The notes: a model not told the origin generated them from the letters alone. A stretch of 35,376 nucleotides of DNA from Actinomycetes bacterium (GCA_021822565.1 JAKAQM010000006.1:1-35376); one strand, 5' to 3'. Positions 8,825 through 16,754 are shown, counted from the first letter of the stretch. Program-made: numbers and translations.

Positions 8825-9484
8825 GTGGTTCCAGGCGTCAGGCTCGTGGTCCTCGGCAAGCAGGGAGCTGGCAAGGGGACGCAGTGCGTGCGGCTCTCGC
8901 ACCACTACGTGGTGCCGCACGTCTCGACCGGCGACATGCTGCGGCGAGAGGTGAAGGCCAAGACCCCCTTCGGGCTTCGGGCGAAGAAGCTCATGGACGA
9001 CGGGGAGCTGATCTCCGACGAGCTGATCATGGAGATGGTCGCCAGCCGCATCTCCGAGCGAGACGCGCGGGCGCGGGGGTTCATCCTCGACGGCTGCCCC
9101 AGGACGATCGCCCAGGCTGAGCAGCTCGACGAGATCCTCGCGCCCAGCCGCCTCGACCTCGTGATCGACCTCGAGGTGCCCACCGACGTCGTCCTGCAGC
9201 GGTTGGCCTCTCGCCGGGTGTGCGTCGACTGCGGGACGAATTACTCGGTGACCTCGCCGCCGTCGGTGAACTGGACCTGCGACGTGTGCGGTGGGGAGGT
9301 GGTCCAGCGCGAGGATGACACCGAAGAGGCGATTCGGCGCCGTCTCGAGCTCTACGAGCGGGCGACCGCGCCACTGGTGGAGTACTACGAGCACGCAGGG
9401 ATCCTCGCCCGGGTGGACGGCACCGGCCCCGCTGGCGAGGTGACGCAGCGCTGCGTGCAGGCGATCGACGCGCGGCGTCAATGA
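8825..9484 (+). CDS. adk: adenylate kinase, zinc-lid type
   Basis: Adenylate kinase interconverts ATP and AMP with two ADP in the cytoplasm. The 219-residue sequence begins with the P-loop GKQGAGKGTQ (the family usually has GPPG at its start), followed by STGDMLRR and the Asp-containing GFILDGCPRT. The long LID holds CVDCGTNYS and CDVCGGEVVQREDD, giving the four-cysteine zinc site found in many Gram-positive enzymes. GTG 8825 has only a weak ribosome binding site. The stop overlaps an ATG that leads into an unusual repeat before map. Confidence 0.95.
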   Translation: MVPGVRLVVLGKQGAGKGTQCVRLSHHYVVPHVSTGDMLRREVKAKTPFGLRAKKLMDDGELISDELIMEMVASRISERDARARGFILDGCPRTIAQAEQLDEILAPSRLDLVIDLEVPTDVVLQRLASRRVCVDCGTNYSVTSPPSVNWTCDVCGGEVVQREDDTEEAIRRRLELYERATAPLVEYYEHAGILARVDGTGPAGEVTQRCVQAIDARRQ

Positions 9485-9489
9485 GATCC

Positions 9490-9544
9490 GATGACACGCC
9501 GATGACACGCCGATGAGACGCCGATGAGACGCCGATGAGACGCA
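9490..9544 (+). repeat. 11-bp tandem repeat, five copies, forming overlapping ATGA minicistrons before map
   Basis: Units start at 9490, 9501, 9512, 9523 and 9534. The first two read GATGACACGCC, the next two GATGAGACGCC, and the last GATGAGACGCA. Eleven is not a multiple of three, so each ATG is in a new frame. ATG 9491, 9502, 9513 and 9524 each open four sense codons (MTRR, MTRR, MRRR, MRRR), then TGA. Every TGA overlaps the next ATG as ATGA; the last overlaps ATG 9535, the map start. The repeat also supplies the first three codons of map. Confidence 0.9.
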
Positions 9545-10275
9545 GTCCCCAGGAGCTCGCCAAGATGCGCCGTGCGGGCAAGGTCGTCGCGGAGATGCAC
9601 GAGGTGACCCGCGCCGCAGCGAAGCCAGGCGTCACCACGAGGCAGATCGACGCGGTCGCCCGGGAGGTGCTCGAGCGACGCGGAGCGACGTCGAACTTCC
9701 TCGGCTACCACGGCTTCCCTGCGGTGATCTGCACCTCGCCCAACGACATGATCGTCCACGGCATCCCGGGTGACTACCGCCTGAAGGAGGGGGACATCCT
9801 CTCCATCGACTGCGGGGCGATCGTGGAGGGCTACCACGGGGACGCGGCGTTCACGATGGCGGTCGGCGAGGTCTCCCCGCTCGCCCGGCGGCTGATCGAC
9901 GTGACCGAGCGGAGCCTGTGGGCGGGCATCGCAGAGCTGCGCAAGGGCAACCGGCTGCACGAGGTGGGTCGCGCCGTCCAGAAGGTGGTCGAGCAGGCGG
10001 GGTTCTCCGTGGTCCGTGAGTACGTCGGCCACGCCATCGGCACCGCCATGCACGAGCAACCCCAGGTGCCGAACTACTGGCCTGGAAGTCCCGGACCCAC
10101 CTTGAAGTCGGGCATGGTCTTCGCGGTCGAGCCCATGGTGAACGTCGGAGGTCCCGAAACTCGACTGCTCGACGACGGCTGGAGCGTGGTGACGGCGGAC
10201 GGCTCCCTCTCCGCGCATTTCGAGCACACCATCGCGGTGACCGACGACGGCCCGGAGGTGCTGACGCTGTCCTGA
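9535..10275 (+). CDS. map: methionine aminopeptidase, type I
   Basis: The enzyme removes initiator methionine from nascent proteins using two divalent metals. All five expected ligands are present: D92 (IDCG), D103 (GDAAFT), H166 (YVGHAIG), E199 (VEPMV) and E230 (FEHTI). There are 246 residues, and adk is upstream as usual. The start is taken at ATG 9535 because [17 protein letters not shown] aligns with the normal N-terminus. No Shine-Dalgarno sequence precedes it; upstream is the 11-bp repeat of ATGA-linked minicistrons, so initiation may depend on coupling or reinitiation. Confidence 0.95.
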   Translation: MRRSPQELAKMRRAGKVVAEMHEVTRAAAKPGVTTRQIDAVAREVLERRGATSNFLGYHGFPAVICTSPNDMIVHGIPGDYRLKEGDILSIDCGAIVEGYHGDAAFTMAVGEVSPLARRLIDVTERSLWAGIAELRKGNRLHEVGRAVQKVVEQAGFSVVREYVGHAIGTAMHEQPQVPNYWPGSPGPTLKSGMVFAVEPMVNVGGPETRLLDDGWSVVTADGSLSAHFEHTIAVTDDGPEVLTLS

Positions 10276-10287
10276 GCGCGCCGCCGC

Positions 10288-10315
10288 TGGCAATCTGCCG
10301 GCGATGCGGTACACT
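10288..10315 (+). promoter_or_regulatory. candidate sigma70-type promoter for infA-rpmJ-rpsM operon
   Basis: TGGCAA (10288-10293) and TACACT (10310-10315) are separated by 16 bases in the map-infA gap, one of the few sizeable gaps in this gene block. The -10 box fits the actinobacterial TANNNT form; the -35 match is weak. It would give a leader of about 95 bases. Confidence 0.42.
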
Positions 10316-10377
10316 CGCGGACTGCCTGCCGCCGACCTGGCTGGCGTGGCAGCAATCGAATCCGGGTTCCGGCGCCG

Positions 10378-10401
10378 CGTCGTCGGAGGCTCCGGACGAC
10401 G
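10378..10401 (+). promoter_or_regulatory. hairpin in the infA leader just before the ribosome binding site
   Basis: CGTCGTC (10378-10384) pairs perfectly with GACGACG (10395-10401) around a ten-base loop that can close three more pairs. The strong GAGGAGAG ribosome binding site starts four bases downstream at 10406. The placement suggests an influence on infA initiation or mRNA stability; this is inference. Confidence 0.4.
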
Positions 10402-10417
10402 AATCGAGGAGAGTCAC

Positions 10418-10642
10418 CTGCCGAAGCCGAAGGAAGACGCCATCGTGCTCGAGGGCACCGTGGTGGAGCCGTTGCCCAATGCGATGTTCCGAGTGGAGCT
10501 CGAGAACGGGCACAAGGTGCTGGCCCACAGCTCGGGCAAGATGCGGATGCACCGCATCCGCATCTTGCCGGGTGACAAGGTCCAGGTCGAGATCACCCCG
10601 TACGACCTGAGCCGGGGCCGCATCACCTACCGGTACAAGTAA
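10418..10642 (+). CDS. infA: translation initiation factor IF-1, apparent CTG start
   Basis: IF-1 is the small OB-fold factor that occupies the ribosomal A site during initiation. The sequence [38 protein letters not shown] and [10 protein letters not shown] is almost fully canonical, giving 74 residues. The family N-terminus (M-x-KPKEDA) aligns with a CTG codon at 10418, and GAGGAGAG (10406-10413) is correctly spaced for it. The nearest in-frame ATG/GTG/TTG start, ATG 10304, precedes the proposed -10 box and would add 38 residues of unrelated sequence. rpmJ follows after 20 bases. Confidence 0.93.
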   Translation: MPKPKEDAIVLEGTVVEPLPNAMFRVELENGHKVLAHSSGKMRMHRIRILPGDKVQVEITPYDLSRGRITYRYK

Positions 10643-10662
10643 GGCAGGCAGGAAGGAACGCC

Positions 10663-10776
10663 GTGAAGGTACGACCCAGCGTGAAGCCGATCTGCGAGAA
10701 GTGCAAGGTGATCCGCCGGCATGGCCGGGTCGTGGTGATCTGCGACAACCCTCGGCACAAGCAGCGTCAGGGCTAG
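10663..10776 (+). CDS. rpmJ: 50S ribosomal protein bL36, zinc-binding form
   Basis: This 37-residue gene reads [20 protein letters not shown] and ends in [11 protein letters not shown]. The zinc ligands C-x2-C-x12-C-x4-H are intact, so this is the C+ form. It starts at GTG 10663 behind GGAAGGA (10651-10657). The order infA-rpmJ-rpsM is the standard actinobacterial one. Confidence 0.96.
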   Translation: MKVRPSVKPICEKCKVIRRHGRVVVICDNPRHKQRQG

Positions 10777-10794
10777 GACAGGAGAGAGCGACAG

Positions 10795-11172
10795 ATGGCC
10801 CGTATTGCCGGAGTGGACGTCCCGCGCGAGAAGCGCGTGGAGGTGGCGCTCACCTACATCTACGGGATCGGGCCTACCCGGGCGCGAGAGATCCTCGCCC
10901 GCACCGGCGTCGACCCCGATACCCGGGTGCGCGACCTCACCGACGAGGAGGTCACCCGCCTGCGCAACGACATCGACGCCACCACGGAGGTCGAAGGAGA
11001 CCTGCGGCGCGACGTGGCCCAGGACATCAAGCGGAAGATGGAGATCAACTGCTACCAGGGGATCCGGCACCGCCGCGGGTTGCCGGTCCACGGGCAACGC
11101 ACCCACACGAACGCCCGCACGCGCAAGGGACCGAAGAAGACGGTGGCCGGGAAGAAGAAGGTGCGCAAGTAG
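10795..11172 (+). CDS. rpsM: 30S ribosomal protein uS13
   Basis: uS13 sits in the small-subunit head and forms bridges to uL5. The 125-residue product has [20 protein letters not shown], the helix-two-turns-helix region [12 protein letters not shown], and the basic tail [20 protein letters not shown]. An AGGAGAG site precedes the ATG. Its TAG touches the rpsK ATG. Confidence 0.97.
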   Translation: MARIAGVDVPREKRVEVALTYIYGIGPTRAREILARTGVDPDTRVRDLTDEEVTRLRNDIDATTEVEGDLRRDVAQDIKRKMEINCYQGIRHRRGLPVHGQRTHTNARTRKGPKKTVAGKKKVRK

Positions 11173-11580
11173 ATGCCCAGGCAGACCAAGCAGCAGGGGG
11201 CTGCCCGCCGCCCCCGCCGTCGCGAGCGGAAGAACGTGAGCTACGGCGTCGCCCACATCAAGAGCTCGTTCAACAACACGATCGTCTCCATCGCCGACCC
11301 CGACGGCAACGTGCTCGCCTGGGCGTCGGCAGGCAACGTCGGTTTCAAGGGCTCTCGGAAGTCGACGCCCTTCGCGGCGCAGCTCGCAGCCGAGGCCTGC
11401 GCGCGCAAGGCCATGGAGCACGGCGTTCGCAAGGTGGACGTGCTCGTGCGCGGCCCGGGCTCGGGACGTGAGACCGCCATCCGCTCCCTCGCTGCCGCCG
11501 GCATCGAGGTCGTCGGGATCAAGGACGTCACGCCCATCCCGCACAACGGCTGCCGCCCCAAGAAGCGGCGCAGGGTCTGA
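11173..11580 (+). CDS. rpsK: 30S ribosomal protein uS11
   Basis: uS11 forms part of the platform near the E site. Recognition rests on [52 protein letters not shown] and the C-terminal [14 protein letters not shown]. It has 135 residues with the usual basic ends. It is flanked by rpsM and rpsD as in alpha operons. Confidence 0.97.
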   Translation: MPRQTKQQGAARRPRRRERKNVSYGVAHIKSSFNNTIVSIADPDGNVLAWASAGNVGFKGSRKSTPFAAQLAAEACARKAMEHGVRKVDVLVRGPGSGRETAIRSLAAAGIEVVGIKDVTPIPHNGCRPKKRRRV

Positions 11581-11590
11581 GGCCGCCACG

Positions 11591-12238
11591 ATGGCTCGTT
11601 ACACGGGACCCGTTTGCCGCCTCTGCCGGCGCGAGCGCACCAAGCTCTTCTTGAAGGGCGAGCGCTGCTTCTCTCTCAAGTGCCCGGTGTCCGAGGCGGT
11701 CACCGACCGGCACAGCCGTGCCTATCCGCCGGGCGAGCACGGGCGCGACCGGATGCGCCAGGGCTCGGAGTACCTCGCCCAGCTCCGCGAGAAGCAGAAG
11801 GCGCGCCGCATCTACGGCATATTGGAGAAGCAGTTCCGGAACCTCTACGAGGAGGCCGACCGGCTGCCAGGCATCACCGGTGAGAACCTCCTGCGGATGC
11901 TGGAGATGCGCCTCGACAACGTCGCGTTCCGGGCTGGCTGGGGCGCAAGCCGCGCGCAGGCGCGCCAGTTCGTGCGCCACGGTCACGTGCTCGTGAACGC
12001 CAAGCGCGTCACCATCCCGAGCTTCCGGGTCCGCAAGGGCGACCGGGTGACCCTCGCGCAGTCCTCCCGGGAGGTGTTCGTGGTGCGACGCAACATGGAC
12101 ACCCTCGACCGGCAGCGGCCACCGTGGCTCGAGGGGTCCGACAGCGGGTTCACCGTCGAGGTGTTGAACCCGCCCCTGCGCGATCACATCGACGAACCGG
12201 TGCAAGAGCAGCTGATCGTCGAGTACTACTCCAAGTAA
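11591..12238 (+). CDS. rpsD: 30S ribosomal protein uS4, zinc-binding form
   Basis: uS4 is a primary assembly protein and a known autoregulator of alpha operons in some bacteria. The 215-residue sequence carries an N-terminal zinc motif with C9, C12, C26 and C31, then [14 protein letters not shown] and an S4 RNA-binding domain ([31 protein letters not shown]). ATG 11591 gives the normal N-terminus [15 protein letters not shown]; earlier in-frame starts would overlap rpsK. Confidence 0.97.
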   Translation: MARYTGPVCRLCRRERTKLFLKGERCFSLKCPVSEAVTDRHSRAYPPGEHGRDRMRQGSEYLAQLREKQKARRIYGILEKQFRNLYEEADRLPGITGENLLRMLEMRLDNVAFRAGWGASRAQARQFVRHGHVLVNAKRVTIPSFRVRKGDRVTLAQSSREVFVVRRNMDTLDRQRPPWLEGSDSGFTVEVLNPPLRDHIDEPVQEQLIVEYYSK

Positions 12239-12258
12239 GCGACTGAGGAACCACGCCG

Positions 12259-13197
12259 ATGCTCATCATCCAACGTCCCACCGTCGAAGTGCTCGACGAG
12301 GAGGGTGGCGACCGCCAGAGGTTCGCCATCGGCCCGCTCGAGCCCGGCTTCGGCCACACGCTCGGGAGCGCGCTGCGACGGACGCTGCTGTCGTCCATCC
12401 CAGGTGCGGCCGTCACCCAGGTGCATTTCGACGAGGCCCTCCACGAGTTCGCCACCCTGCCGGGGGTGAAGGAGGACGTGACCGACATCATCTTGAACTT
12501 GAAGGACCTCTTGGTGCGGGTGCACTCCGACGAGCCGGTCACGCTGCGCTTCGACAAGCGCGGTCCCGGCGACGCCCTCGCGGCTGATCTGCAGACGACG
12601 TCGGACGTCGAGGTGCTGAACCCGGACCTGCACATCGCCACCCTGAACGCCAAGGGCCACCTGGCCTTCGACCTCACGGTCGAGCGCGGAAGGGGCTATG
12701 TCTCGGCCGACCGGAACAAGAAGTCCTCCACGATCGGCGTCATCCCGGTCGATTCGATCTTCTCGCCAGTGCGCCGCGTCGCCTTCCAGGTCGAGCCCGT
12801 CCGGGTCGAGCAGTCGACCGACTTCGACCGGCTGGTGCTCGACGTCGAGACGGACGGCTCGATCACCCCGCGAGAAGCGCTCGCGTCGGCGGGCGACACC
12901 CTGCGGACCCTGGTGGGTCTCGTCGCCGACCTCGAGGAGGCCCCGCAGGGCCTCGAGCTCGGCGAGACGGGGACCGTCGTGGGCGGCTCACCGGACCTCG
13001 ACCTGCGCATCGAAGAGCTGGACCTCTCGGAGCGCCCGCGCAACTGCCTGAAGCGGGCGCAGGTCAACACGATCGGCGAGCTGGTTCAGCGGACCGAGGA
13101 CGAGCTCCTCGCCATCACGAACTTCGGCCAGAAGTCCCTCGACGAGGTGATCCAGCGTCTCGACGAGCGCGGCCTCTCGCTGCGGAACAGGGACTGA
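12259..13197 (+). CDS. rpoA: DNA-directed RNA polymerase subunit alpha
   Basis: RpoA dimerises to nucleate polymerase assembly. The N-terminal domain shows GPLEPGFGHTLGSALRRTLL and GAAVTQVHFDEALHEF. The flexible linker and the C-terminal domain, with RPRNCLKRAQVNTIGELVQR and NFGQKSLDEVIQRL, would contact DNA UP elements and activators. Length is 312 residues, normal for actinobacteria. It lies between rpsD and rplQ. Confidence 0.97.
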   Translation: MLIIQRPTVEVLDEEGGDRQRFAIGPLEPGFGHTLGSALRRTLLSSIPGAAVTQVHFDEALHEFATLPGVKEDVTDIILNLKDLLVRVHSDEPVTLRFDKRGPGDALAADLQTTSDVEVLNPDLHIATLNAKGHLAFDLTVERGRGYVSADRNKKSSTIGVIPVDSIFSPVRRVAFQVEPVRVEQSTDFDRLVLDVETDGSITPREALASAGDTLRTLVGLVADLEEAPQGLELGETGTVVGGSPDLDLRIEELDLSERPRNCLKRAQVNTIGELVQRTEDELLAITNFGQKSLDEVIQRLDERGLSLRNRD

Positions 13198-13201
13198 CGC
13201 C

Positions 13202-13555
13202 ATGCAGGGGACCCCGAAGCGCGGGCGCCGCATGGGTGGTGACGCTGCCCACCAGAAGGCGATGCTGGGCAACCTCGTCGCGTCGCTGATCGCCGCAGAG
13301 TCGCTCGTCACCACCGAGACGAAGGCCAAGATGCTTCGACCTGTCGCGGAGAAGTGCGTCACCGCGGCGCGCAAGGGAGGCGTGCACCAGCACCGCCAGG
13401 TGGTCGCGCTCATCCGTGACCGCGACATGGCGCACAAGCTGTTCGACGAGATCGCGCCGCGCTACGTTGATCGCCCGGGCGGCTACACCAGGATCCTGAA
13501 GCTGGGCCCGCGCCCTGGGGACAACGCTCCCATGGCGCGCATCGAGTTCGTCTGA
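13202..13555 (+). CDS. rplQ: 50S ribosomal protein bL17
   Basis: The 117-residue product shows the bL17 core GGDAAHQKAMLGNLVASLI, TTETKAKMLRPVAEK, and the ending YTRILKLGPRPGDNAPMARI. It closes the alpha operon after rpoA. The last bases TCTGA contain its TGA stop and, one base earlier, a CTG that appears to start truA. Confidence 0.96.
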   Translation: MQGTPKRGRRMGGDAAHQKAMLGNLVASLIAAESLVTTETKAKMLRPVAEKCVTAARKGGVHQHRQVVALIRDRDMAHKLFDEIAPRYVDRPGGYTRILKLGPRPGDNAPMARIEFV

Positions 13556-14454
13556 CGGCTACCCGCCGCTGGCGGCTCCTGCTGGCCTACGACGGCAGCG
13601 GGTTCCGGGGCTTCGCCGCCCAGGCAGGTCTCCCCACGGTCGCAGGCGCGCTGGCAGGTGCGATCGCGCGTGCGGCTCGCCTCGCCGGTCCGCCGGCCAT
13701 CGTGTGCGCAGGCCGCACCGACGCAGGGGTGCACGCGACGGGGCAGGTCGTCCACGTCGATCTCCCCGCCGATTTCGACGGCGATCTCGCGCGGGCGGTG
13801 AACCGCCAGCTCTCACCGTCGATCGTCGTCCGGATCGCTGAACCGGTCGGAGACGACTTCGACGCCCGTCGCTCGGCGATCGCGCGTCGCTACCGCTACC
13901 TGGTCTGGAACGCCCCGATCCCCGAGCCACTCCTCGCCCGGGTGGCGTGGCACGTCCCCGAGCCGCTCGACACGAAAGCGATGGCCGCTGCCGCCGACGC
14001 GCTCCTCGGCGAGCACGACTTCCGCGCGTTCTGCCGACGCCCTGCGGGCAGGCCGGCGAGCGAGCCGATCGTGCGGACGGTCACCGCCGCCGGGTGGCGC
14101 ACGGTGGAGGTCGCAGGGATCCTGGGCGGCCGGGCGCTGCCGGGCGACGGCTCGCAGGGCCCGGTGCTGCTCCGGTTCGACGTGGCGGCGGGCTCCTTCT
14201 GCCACCAGATGGTGCGCTCGGTCGTCGCCGTGCTCGTCGACGCCGGCCGCGGGCGGGTGAACGTCGCGACCGTCGTGGGGCTCCTCGCCGCCGGCTCCCG
14301 GGAGCGCTCGCCCCAGCCTGCACCGCCGCACGGCCTGTGCCTCGTCGACGTCGACTACCGAGCTTGGCGGGAGCCGGGTCCAGGCGCCGCCGAGGGGCAA
14401 CGGAGGACGCAGCAGGGCACGCCGTCTCAGCGCGCTCAGCCCATGAGGCAGTAG
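13552..14454 (+). CDS. truA: tRNA pseudouridine(38-40) synthase TruA, apparent CTG start
   Basis: TruA converts uridines 38-40 of tRNA anticodon arms to pseudouridine. The catalytic motif [17 protein letters not shown] holds Asp57; the [11 protein letters not shown] region, FRAFC and the late [10 protein letters not shown] stretch are also family-like. The conserved N-terminus [14 protein letters not shown] begins right after the rplQ stop. The only start before it is CTG 13552, overlapping that stop as CTGA; the first GTG (13702) would delete the fold's first strand and sits just before the catalytic loop. Length is 300 residues with a polar tail. Confidence 0.9.
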   Translation: MTATRRWRLLLAYDGSGFRGFAAQAGLPTVAGALAGAIARAARLAGPPAIVCAGRTDAGVHATGQVVHVDLPADFDGDLARAVNRQLSPSIVVRIAEPVGDDFDARRSAIARRYRYLVWNAPIPEPLLARVAWHVPEPLDTKAMAAAADALLGEHDFRAFCRRPAGRPASEPIVRTVTAAGWRTVEVAGILGGRALPGDGSQGPVLLRFDVAAGSFCHQMVRSVVAVLVDAGRGRVNVATVVGLLAAGSRERSPQPAPPHGLCLVDVDYRAWREPGPGAAEGQRRTQQGTPSQRAQPMRQ

Positions 14455-14468
14455 GATGCCCGTTGCTG

Positions 14469-14491
14469 GGGCGCCCGGTCGTTGGGCGCCC
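14469..14491 (+). terminator. GC-rich hairpin after truA, possible terminator
   Basis: Two copies of GGGCGCCC (14469-14476 and 14484-14491) pair across a seven-base loop. The hairpin lies 15 bases after the truA stop and upstream of the rplM promoter candidate. There is no T-run, so intrinsic termination is uncertain. Confidence 0.35.
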
Positions 14492-14502
14492 GGCCGGGCG
14501 GC

Positions 14503-14531
14503 TTGCCCCTCTTCGGGCAGGCCGTTACGCT
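14503..14531 (+). promoter_or_regulatory. candidate promoter for rplM-rpsI
   Basis: TTGCCC (14503-14508) and TACGCT (14526-14531) are spaced by exactly 17 bases. The -35 box matches four of six consensus positions and the -10 box has the TANNNT form. A start near 14538 would give a leader of about 38 bases to rplM. A GCTTGCCC/GGGCAGGC hairpin overlaps the spacer. Confidence 0.45.
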
Positions 14532-14575
14532 CTCAACGCTCTCGTGGCGTCTCTACCATCCTTCGAGGAAATCTC

Positions 14576-15025
14576 TTGCGTACCTACAACCCGAAAGCGG
14601 GCGAGATCGAGCGGGCCTGGCACCTCGTCGACGCCGACGGCCTCGTGCTCGGCCGGTTGGCGACGGAGGTCGCCAGGCTGCTGCGCGGCAAGCATCGTCC
14701 GACGTTCGCTCCCCACATCGACACGGGCGACCACGTGGTCGTCGTGAACGCGGCCAAGGTCGTCCTCACCTCGGGCAAGGCCGACGACAAGTTCCACTAC
14801 CGCCACAGCGGCTACCCCGGCGGTCTGAAGCGGACGAGCTATGCCGAGCTGCTCGACCGGCACCCGGAGGAGCTGGTGCGCCGGGCGGTGCGTGGCATGC
14901 TCCCGAAGGGCACGCTGGGTCGCCAGCAGCTTGCCAAGCTGAAGGTCTACGCAGGTGCGGAGCATCCGCACGAGGCACAGTCCCCACAGCCCCTCGAGCT
15001 CGCGTCCGCGCGCCGGGCAGGGTGA
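14576..15025 (+). CDS. rplM: 50S ribosomal protein uL13
   Basis: uL13 is an early large-subunit assembly protein. The normal N-terminus [19 protein letters not shown] follows TTG 14576, which has GAGGAA (14565-14570) five bases upstream, so the longer frame starting at 14456 is not used. [17 protein letters not shown] and [14 protein letters not shown] confirm the family. It has 149 residues. It is followed immediately by rpsI, the conserved pair. Confidence 0.95.
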   Translation: MRTYNPKAGEIERAWHLVDADGLVLGRLATEVARLLRGKHRPTFAPHIDTGDHVVVVNAAKVVLTSGKADDKFHYRHSGYPGGLKRTSYAELLDRHPEELVRRAVRGMLPKGTLGRQQLAKLKVYAGAEHPHEAQSPQPLELASARRAG

Positions 15026-15027
15026 TC

Positions 15028-15420
15028 GTGGCTGCTCCGCTCTCACAGACGACCGGTCGTCGCAAGCAGGCGGTGGCGCGTGTCCGGTTCCGCCCCGGGC
15101 AGGGGGTCATCACCGTCAACCGCCGCGCCTTCGAGGACTACTTCCCGTCGGCCACGCACCGGATGCTCGCCACCGAGCCTCTCAGGGTGACGAGCCTCGC
15201 CGAGGCCTACGACGTCGACGCGACCATCGACGGCGGCGGAATGTCCGGCCAGGCCGGCGCCCTGCGGCTCGGCATCGCCCGTGGGCTGTGCGCGCTCGAT
15301 CCAGAGCTTCGGACGGCGCTGAAGCGTGCCGGGCTCCTCACCCGAGACGCTCGGGAGAAGGAGTCCAAGAAGTACGGCCTGAAGAAGGCTCGCAAGGCGC
15401 CCCAGTACTCCAAGCGGTAG
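15028..15420 (+). CDS. rpsI: 30S ribosomal protein uS9
   Basis: uS9 contacts P-site tRNA through its C-terminal tail, here [12 protein letters not shown] with the conserved final Lys-Arg. [19 protein letters not shown] and [19 protein letters not shown] are diagnostic. GTG 15028 gives 130 residues, the common length; GTG 15022, overlapping the rplM stop, is possible but has no room for a ribosome binding site. Confidence 0.95.
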   Translation: MAAPLSQTTGRRKQAVARVRFRPGQGVITVNRRAFEDYFPSATHRMLATEPLRVTSLAEAYDVDATIDGGGMSGQAGALRLGIARGLCALDPELRTALKRAGLLTRDAREKESKKYGLKKARKAPQYSKR

Positions 15421-15424
15421 CGCG

Positions 15425-16744
15425 TTGACGCGGCCGGGCTTCGGCACCGACGGGGTGCGCGGGGTCGCCAACTCGGAGCTCACCGTGGAGCTCGCGGTCG
15501 CTCTCGGCCGTGCTGCCGCCCGTGTGCTCGGCGCCAACCGGTTCGTCGTCGGGAGGGACACGAGGGAGTCGAGCACCATGCTCCAAGCCGCCCTCTCTGC
15601 GGGGATGGCCTCGGGCGGTGCCGACGTGTTGGACGTCGGCGTGCTGCCCACCGCCGGCGTCGCATTCCTCGCGGAGCGCCGTGGCCTGCCTGCGGCGATG
15701 GTGTCCGCCTCGCACAACCCCTATCGCGACAACGGGATCAAGCTCTTCGACGCCGCCGGGGTCAAGCTGGCGCCCGAGATCGAAGCGCAGGTCGAAGCGG
15801 CGCTCGACCTGGCGCCGCGGGCCGGACGGGTGGGCTCCCTCGTGCCCGAGCCCGGCGCGCTCGCGGAGTACCGCCGCCACCTGGTCGACTCGATCGAGGG
15901 TCGAAGGCTCGGCGGGCTGCACGTGGTCGTCGACTGCGCCAACGGGGCCGCGTCCGCGGTCGCCCCCGACGTGCTGGCCGACGCCGGCGCTCGCGTGGAC
16001 GCCCTGTGCACCGACCCGGACGGCACGAACATCAACGAAGGCTGCGGCTCGACCCGACCGGAGCTCCTCGCTCGAGAGGTGGTCGCCCGCGGGGCGGACC
16101 TCGGGCTCGCGCTCGACGGCGACGCCGACCGGCTCGTGGCCGTCGACCACACGGGCACGATCTGCGACGGGGACCTGCTGCTGGCGGTCTTCGCGGTCGA
16201 CCTCGAGGCGCGTGGTGAGCTCACGGGCGGCACGGTCGTGGTGACGGTCATGACCAACCTCGGGTTCCGCCTGGCGATGGAGCGACGCGGGATCTCGGTG
16301 CACGAGACCCCGGTCGGCGACCGCCAGGTGCTGGCCGCGCTCGACGAGAGCGGGTTCGCGCTCGGCGGGGAGCAATCCGGCCACATCGTCTTCCGAAAGC
16401 GCGCGACGACCGGCGACGGGGTGCTCACCGGCCTCCTCCTCGCCGACACCGTCGTGCGCTCGGGGCGATCGCTTGCCGAGCTGTCCGACGGCCTCGTCGA
16501 GCGCGTCCCCCAGGTGCTCGTCAACGTCGCAGTCCGTGAGCCGGGGCGTCTCGCGGATGCCGACGGCGTCTGGAAGACCGCCGCCGAGATCGAAGCCGGG
16601 CTCGGCGAGAGCGGGCGGGTGCTCCTCCGGGCGAGCGGAACGGAGCCGCTCGTCCGGGTGATGGTCGAGGCCCCGACGCCCGAGGTCGCTGCGCAGGCCG
16701 CGGGAAGGCTCGCAGAGGTCATCGAGACCGCGCTGACGGGTTAG
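15425..16744 (+). CDS. glmM: phosphoglucosamine mutase
   Basis: GlmM converts glucosamine-6-phosphate to glucosamine-1-phosphate for UDP-GlcNAc and peptidoglycan. The 439-residue protein has FGTDGVRGVANSELT, the phosphoserine loop SASHNPYRDNGIKLF (Ser96), the metal loop LDGDADRLVAVD, and the C-terminal phosphate-binding RASGTEPLVRVMVE. The TTG start, four bases after rpsI, gives the expected N-terminus. glmS follows after ten bases, so two successive steps of the same pathway are adjacent. Confidence 0.97.
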   Translation: MTRPGFGTDGVRGVANSELTVELAVALGRAAARVLGANRFVVGRDTRESSTMLQAALSAGMASGGADVLDVGVLPTAGVAFLAERRGLPAAMVSASHNPYRDNGIKLFDAAGVKLAPEIEAQVEAALDLAPRAGRVGSLVPEPGALAEYRRHLVDSIEGRRLGGLHVVVDCANGAASAVAPDVLADAGARVDALCTDPDGTNINEGCGSTRPELLAREVVARGADLGLALDGDADRLVAVDHTGTICDGDLLLAVFAVDLEARGELTGGTVVVTVMTNLGFRLAMERRGISVHETPVGDRQVLAALDESGFALGGEQSGHIVFRKRATTGDGVLTGLLLADTVVRSGRSLAELSDGLVERVPQVLVNVAVREPGRLADADGVWKTAAEIEAGLGESGRVLLRASGTEPLVRVMVEAPTPEVAAQAAGRLAEVIETALTG

Positions 16745-16747
16745 CCT
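16742..16747 (+). promoter_or_regulatory. candidate -10 box for a leaderless glmS transcript
   Basis: TAGCCT begins with the glmM stop codon and ends seven bases before the glmS ATG. There is no Shine-Dalgarno sequence upstream of glmS. This spacing would place the transcription start at or next to the ATG. No -35 element is recognisable. Confidence 0.25.
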
Positions 16748-16754
16748 CGGCATC

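Noticed and set aside
9490-9544. Short repeat array as a CRISPR or regulator-binding iteron
   Set aside because: Units are 11 bases and directly abutting without spacers, so CRISPR is excluded; iteron function cannot be excluded but the ATGA pattern is a simpler reading.
10304-10417. ATG 10304 as start of a longer infA
   Set aside because: It would add 38 residues without IF-1 similarity, has no ribosome binding site, and lies upstream of the proposed -10 box, while CTG 10418 has a strong one.
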